Source of the DNA: CAZTVF01 sp964616985
GTDB taxonomy: Bacteria > Planctomycetota > Phycisphaerae > SM23-33
Direction: 5' to 3'
NCBI GenBank assembly: GCA_964616985.1
Contig: CAZTVF010000009.1
Coordinates: forward strand, 7,606-71,605
DNA: 64,000 nucleotides
In this document: piece by piece, positions 60,832 through 64,000 of the stretch
Layout of the letters: each line of letters opens with the position of its first letter
Position numbering within the stretch: the first letter of the stretch is position 1
Made by a program: the position numbers and the translations under genes
The notes under the pieces: model-generated
What the model was told of the DNA's origin: nothing
Databases searched by the model: none
The model's input: only the letters and a program-made list of their open reading frames with translations

Positions 60832-60837
60832 AGTATA
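60832..60837 (-). promoter_or_regulatory. -10 hexamer for the PHP-DUF294 gene
   Basis: TATACT on the minus strand ends 8 nt before the ATG at 60823. There is no clear -35. It lies between the actP stop and this gene, so it would add an independent, near-leaderless transcript. Confidence 0.45.
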
Positions 60838-60845
60838 GCCGATTC

Positions 60846-62789
60846 CTACGCCTGCCGCTGCTGTTGCTGCTGCGCCTCGGTGAGCTGCGCCTTGGGGGCG
60901 ATCAGCGACACGACGACCAGCGTGATGAAGCTCAGCGGAATCGACACGATGCCGGGGTTGCTGAACGGGATCGGCGCCTGCGTGGGGTCCAGCGTCCAGC
61001 CGAACATTTCGTTGTACTGCTTGTACATGTCCGGCGAGAAGGCGATCAGCGTCAGCGAGGCGAGGATGCCCATCGCGATGCTGGCGGCGATGCCCTTGGC
61101 CGTCGTCTTCTTCCAGAACAGCAGCATGAGGATCGCTGGCAGGTTGGCGCTGGCGGCCACGGCGAACGCCAGGCCGACCAGGAATGTGACGTTCATGCCC
61201 TTGAAGAGGATGCCCAGGATGATGGCGATGGCGCCGATGACGAAGGCGGAGATCTTGCCGGCCTTGATCTTCTGGCGGTCGTCCATCTTGACGTTCATGA
61301 AGCGATCCATCAAGTCGTGAGCGACCGCGCCCGAGGCCGCCACGATCAGCCCGCTGACGGTGCCCAGTACGGTGGCGAAGGCGATGGCCGAGACCACCGC
61401 GAACAGGATGTCGCCGAAGGACCTCGCCAGCAGCGGCGCGGCCATGTTGCTGTCGGCCGGGTTGAGCACGCCGCTGGACATGGCGCCCAGGCCCATGAAC
61501 AGCGTCAGGATGTAGAAGAAGCCGATGGCGGCAATCGCCACAATCGTGCTCTTGCGAGCGCTGGCGGGGTTGGGGACCGTGTAGTACCGGATCAGGATGT
61601 GGGGCAGGGCCGCGGTGCCCAGGAACAAGGCCAGCATCAGCGAGACGAAGTCGAATTTCTCCAGGGCGGTGCCCTGCACCTTGAACTTCTGCCCCGGACG
61701 CATCAGATCGTTTCCGTGCGTGATGACGGGGTAGTAGGCCTTCACGCTGGCGCCGTCGGCGTCAAGGAACACGACGTCTTTCCATCGCCGCACCAGCGTG
61801 TCTTTATCGGTCAGGGCGGCCAGGAACTCGAACGGCGAGACGCTGCCTGTCTGCGTGTCCTTCTGTCCGCGAATCTGCTCCAGGTTGCCCACCTGGCGGA
61901 GGGCATTGTCCTTGGACTCCGGCGCGCCGTTGATCCACTTGCTGCCGTCCGGGCGCGTCACCACCGATTGGGTCTGCTCCAGCGTCGTGCCCTCCGCCGA
62001 CGGGCGGACCAGCCACCACGTCTCGTGCCCATCCTTGGCCAGGCGGGCGAAGGATGCCTTGGCGGCCTTGACGGCCCGCACCTCGATCACCTGGTAGCCG
62101 CCCTCGGCAACGGCCAGGCTGCCGTTGGCATCGACGGCCTTCAGCGTGGGCGTGGGCTGGTACGACTGATGCCCCACGTTCTGGGGGTTCGTGCTTAGGC
62201 CGCGACCGCACAGGACGATCACCAGGATCGTCGAGAAGACGATCAGCAGTGCGCCCTTGATGAACTGTACGTAGGTGGTCGAGGCCATGCCCGCGGTGGC
62301 CACGATGGTGATGACGATGGCGCCGACCATGATCACGCCCCAGTAATGGGGCAGGCCCAGCAGCGGCTCGACCAGCACGCCCGCGCCGACCATCTGCGGA
62401 ATCAGGTAGCACACCGAGACGATCAGCGTGCTGATCGCCGCGGCCAGCTTGATGCCGCGCGAGTTGAACTTCGAGTCCACCGCGTCGGTGAAGGTGTACT
62501 TGCCCAGGCGCTTCATGGGCTCGGCCACGATGAAGAGGGCGACGATCCATCCGGCCAGGTATCCGATGGAGTACAGGAACCCGTCGTAGCCCTGCGTGGC
62601 GATCATGCCGCAGATGCCCAGGAACGAGGCGGCCGAAAGATAGTCGCCCGCGAAGGCGATGCCGTTGACGCCCCAGTGAATCTGCCCGCCGGCGGCATAG
62701 TAGCCCTTGGCGGACTTGGTCTTGGAGCCCAGGTAGAACGACAGGCCCACGACGAACAGAACGAACGCGAGGAAAATGGCAATCGTCAT
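60846..62789 (-). CDS. actP: Sodium:solute symporter, ActP type, with a large inserted domain
   Basis: A 647-residue membrane protein. SSS-family features are the N-terminal LAFVLFVVGLSFYLGSKT helix, GGQIHWGVNGIAFAGDYLSAASFLG, FIGRP-less LGKYTFTDAVDSKF, and the later GTVSGLIVAASGAVAHDLMDR segment that forms part of the sodium site. Typical acetate permeases have about 550 residues. Here residues 200-378 form an inserted soluble segment (QSYQPTPTLKAVDANGSLAV to GQKFKVQGTALEKFDF). The ATG overlaps the DUF485 stop (ATGA). It should import acetate or a related monocarboxylate with sodium. The symbol is given for the subfamily, not for proven specificity. Confidence 0.85.
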   Translation of the reverse strand: MTIAIFLAFVLFVVGLSFYLGSKTKSAKGYYAAGGQIHWGVNGIAFAGDYLSAASFLGICGMIATQGYDGFLYSIGYLAGWIVALFIVAEPMKRLGKYTFTDAVDSKFNSRGIKLAAAISTLIVSVCYLIPQMVGAGVLVEPLLGLPHYWGVIMVGAIVITIVATAGMASTTYVQFIKGALLIVFSTILVIVLCGRGLSTNPQNVGHQSYQPTPTLKAVDANGSLAVAEGGYQVIEVRAVKAAKASFARLAKDGHETWWLVRPSAEGTTLEQTQSVVTRPDGSKWINGAPESKDNALRQVGNLEQIRGQKDTQTGSVSPFEFLAALTDKDTLVRRWKDVVFLDADGASVKAYYPVITHGNDLMRPGQKFKVQGTALEKFDFVSLMLALFLGTAALPHILIRYYTVPNPASARKSTIVAIAAIGFFYILTLFMGLGAMSSGVLNPADSNMAAPLLARSFGDILFAVVSAIAFATVLGTVSGLIVAASGAVAHDLMDRFMNVKMDDRQKIKAGKISAFVIGAIAIILGILFKGMNVTFLVGLAFAVAASANLPAILMLLFWKKTTAKGIAASIAMGILASLTLIAFSPDMYKQYNEMFGWTLDPTQAPIPFSNPGIVSIPLSFITLVVVSLIAPKAQLTEAQQQQQRQA

Positions 62790-63082
62790 TGCGGATCCTT
62801 CCCTTCCTCAGCCTGATCGCTCATCGCACGCTCCCGCGCACTGCAGAAGAAGCTGTAGATCATCGCCTGCACCAGCGCCCCGACAATCAGAGCGAAGCCG
62901 TACACGGTCGCCAGGTTCATGCCCAGCAACACCCGGGCCTCCATCCACAGCGGCTTCCACAGATTCAACGTGACGAATCCCGCATAGAAAAAGAGGTAGA
63001 AGATGAACATGTAGACGCCCAGGCGGGCCTTGAAAGGCGCCGAGGAGTCGGGGCCCGACTGCGCAGCGGGTTCGTGTAGCAT
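62786..63082 (-). CDS. DUF485 (YjcH-like) small membrane protein
   Basis: A 98-residue protein with two hydrophobic helices (FKARLGVYMFIFYLFFYAGFV and YGFALIVGALVQAMIYSFFC) separated by a loop, the hallmark of DUF485. In E. coli yjcH precedes actP in the same operon, and the same order and 4-bp overlap are seen here. AGGAG is 9 nt before the ATG. Its role beside the symporter is unknown. Confidence 0.93.
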   Translation of the reverse strand: MLHEPAAQSGPDSSAPFKARLGVYMFIFYLFFYAGFVTLNLWKPLWMEARVLLGMNLATVYGFALIVGALVQAMIYSFFCSARERAMSDQAEEGKDPQ

Positions 63083-63120
63083 TCTTGGGGCTCCTGCTTG
63101 AAGATAGGACTGGTTGTTCG

Positions 63121-63162
63121 GCGGGTTGTCTATAGCCAGTATCCACGTCCTTGTCAACCCGC
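63121..63162 (-). promoter_or_regulatory. Strong sigma70-type promoter of the DUF485-actP operon within an inverted repeat
   Basis: TTGACA (63157-63152) and TATAGA (63134-63129) are exactly 17 bp apart, placing the start near 63122 and a leader of about 40 nt. An 8-bp inverted repeat, GCGGGTTG (63121-63128) and CAACCCGC (63155-63162), embraces the promoter and overlaps the -35 and the start region, as an operator would. The rest of 63163-63615 has no recognisable gene. Confidence 0.75.
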
Positions 63163-63615
63163 GGTTTCCCCGCAAAGCGTCCAAGGCCGTCCCCGCACGA
63201 GGCACAGTCCCTGCCGCCTTGACTCCAACCGCTCGGTTCGGCTCGTTTCGGACGCGGCTGTTCCTGCGAATGCTCCTGCACTGCGGCCTCACTCGGAAGG
63301 CTTGCGGTGGCATTGTTGCCCCCCCTTGTGCACCGCCCACACCGCCCCGACTCCCCTCCCGGAACATGCGGCGGCAGACCGAAGCGGAGGGGTGATCGAC
63401 CTGCCGCCAGGCGACGGGCGATCGGGGTGGAACGGTCATTGTGGATGGCCAACGGGACCTCTGGGAGTTCCGGGACAATGGGAAGCGGAAAAACGGCGGG
63501 CACAAGTATTCGATGCCACAGCTTCTGGTATACTTGGGGACCAGAGAGCCGATCTGCGGCGGCGTCGGGACAAGTCGTCATGGGGCATGTGGCAGATGCC
63601 GCGTGAGGAACCTCC

Positions 63616-63981
63616 GTGTTGGAGTGGCTGAGGAGAATGCTGGGAACGGGCAGCGGCGGGCGGGACTCCGGGGCGGCGGCTCCCGGGAAGTTTGCCGGGG
63701 ACTTCGCGTTCTTCAGCCGCAAAGGCCGAACGCTGCTTCCGCAAATCCTGGAGTACCTCGCCGCCGGCGAAGACGAGTCGGTGCTGGGGCAGTTGGCGGG
63801 GCTGCCGGCGGGCACCGGCAACGATTTTCAGCTGATGTGCTGCCAGCCCAACTGGCGGGCCAACCTGCACAAGAGGAGGCAGCAGGTCCTGCGGGCGATG
63901 GCCGGGGCCTCGCCCCTGCTGCACGTGCGGGCGGCCAAGGCGTATGAAGCGATCAGCCAGCGGGACCGGAAGCATCTGTGA
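63616..63981 (+). CDS. Small protein of unknown function at the window edge
   Basis: A 121-residue protein from GTG (63616) with GAGGAAC 6 nt upstream. The first 25 residues are Gly/Ala/Ser-rich after MLEWLRRMLG, and the rest is helical (TLLPQILEYLAAGEDESVL, NWRANLHKRRQQVLRAM). It looks like the start of a longer helical protein that stops early; only 19 bp remain after the stop, so I cannot tell whether a frameshift has occurred. No function can be assigned. TATACT at 63529-63534 is a possible -10. Confidence 0.6.
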   Translation: MLEWLRRMLGTGSGGRDSGAAAPGKFAGDFAFFSRKGRTLLPQILEYLAAGEDESVLGQLAGLPAGTGNDFQLMCCQPNWRANLHKRRQQVLRAMAGASPLLHVRAAKAYEAISQRDRKHL

Positions 63982-64000
63982 CTGGACTGGGTCCCGGGGG

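Overview
The window is GC-rich, densely coded bacterial DNA that most resembles a planctomycete, probably of the Phycisphaerae type and probably anaerobic or facultatively anaerobic. The inference rests on several signs together: a large secreted glycan-degradation repertoire (CBM9-like, GH123-like/DUF6067, GH36-like, SGNH, AXE1-type esterase, pectate lyase, NPCBM), PQQ-like beta-propellers, Gfo/Idh/MocA and URO-D-like proteins, three-gene pseudopilin loci, and abundant intergenic palindromes. No tRNA, rRNA, CRISPR array, integrase or transposase was seen.

Layout. 1-8.6 kb: the 3' end of a very large protein of unknown function, a 472-bp nested palindrome, a GNAT acetyltransferase, a secreted DUF362 protein and a glycosidase-like protein. 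8.7-19.8 kb (minus strand): one long redox operon. It encodes two PQQ-like propellers, an NHL-type propeller, a tiny four-cysteine Tat protein, a NapG-like Tat ferredoxin, a NapH-like membrane polyferredoxin, a one-chain NuoE-NuoF fusion, and a [2Fe-2S]/FAD/4Fe-4S subunit that resembles GltD but lacks its NAD(P)H-binding domain. Most junctions are 4-bp stop/start overlaps. I read it as an uncharacterised membrane complex linking NADH to quinone or extracytoplasmic acceptors; this is the best candidate here for an undescribed system.

19.9-26.4 kb: a CBM9-like protein, then aspartate-family metabolism (dapB-ltaE-Gfo/Idh, and thrC-HAD) and a decayed cupin fragment. 26.7-29.3 kb: a two-gene putative biosynthetic unit (type III polyketide synthase plus B12-binding radical SAM). 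29.7-33.5 kb: rmuC, an M50-like membrane protease, a DUF1854 protein and a spore-photoproduct-lyase-like radical SAM enzyme with an altered cysteine motif.

33.7-57.7 kb: a polymer-degradation and surface region. It contains a 1375-residue DUF6067/GH123-like protein, a polysaccharide deacetylase lipoprotein, an AXE1-type esterase, a three-gene pseudopilin operon, a phospholipase C/P1-nuclease-like protein with NPCBM, a pectate lyase, an ABC exporter, a URO-D-like protein, an SGNH hydrolase, an FAD oxidoreductase and a GH36-like glycosidase.

57.8-63.2 kb: a DUF485-ActP symporter operon behind a strong sigma70-type promoter, followed by a PHP-Cache-PAS-DUF294 fusion protein that probably senses or regulates the transported solute. 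The window ends in a small protein of unknown function.

Two genome-wide habits stand out. Many intergenic spaces carry composite, nested palindromes built from a few shared modules. Several genes have a -10 hexamer only 6-8 nt before the start codon, implying leaderless mRNAs.
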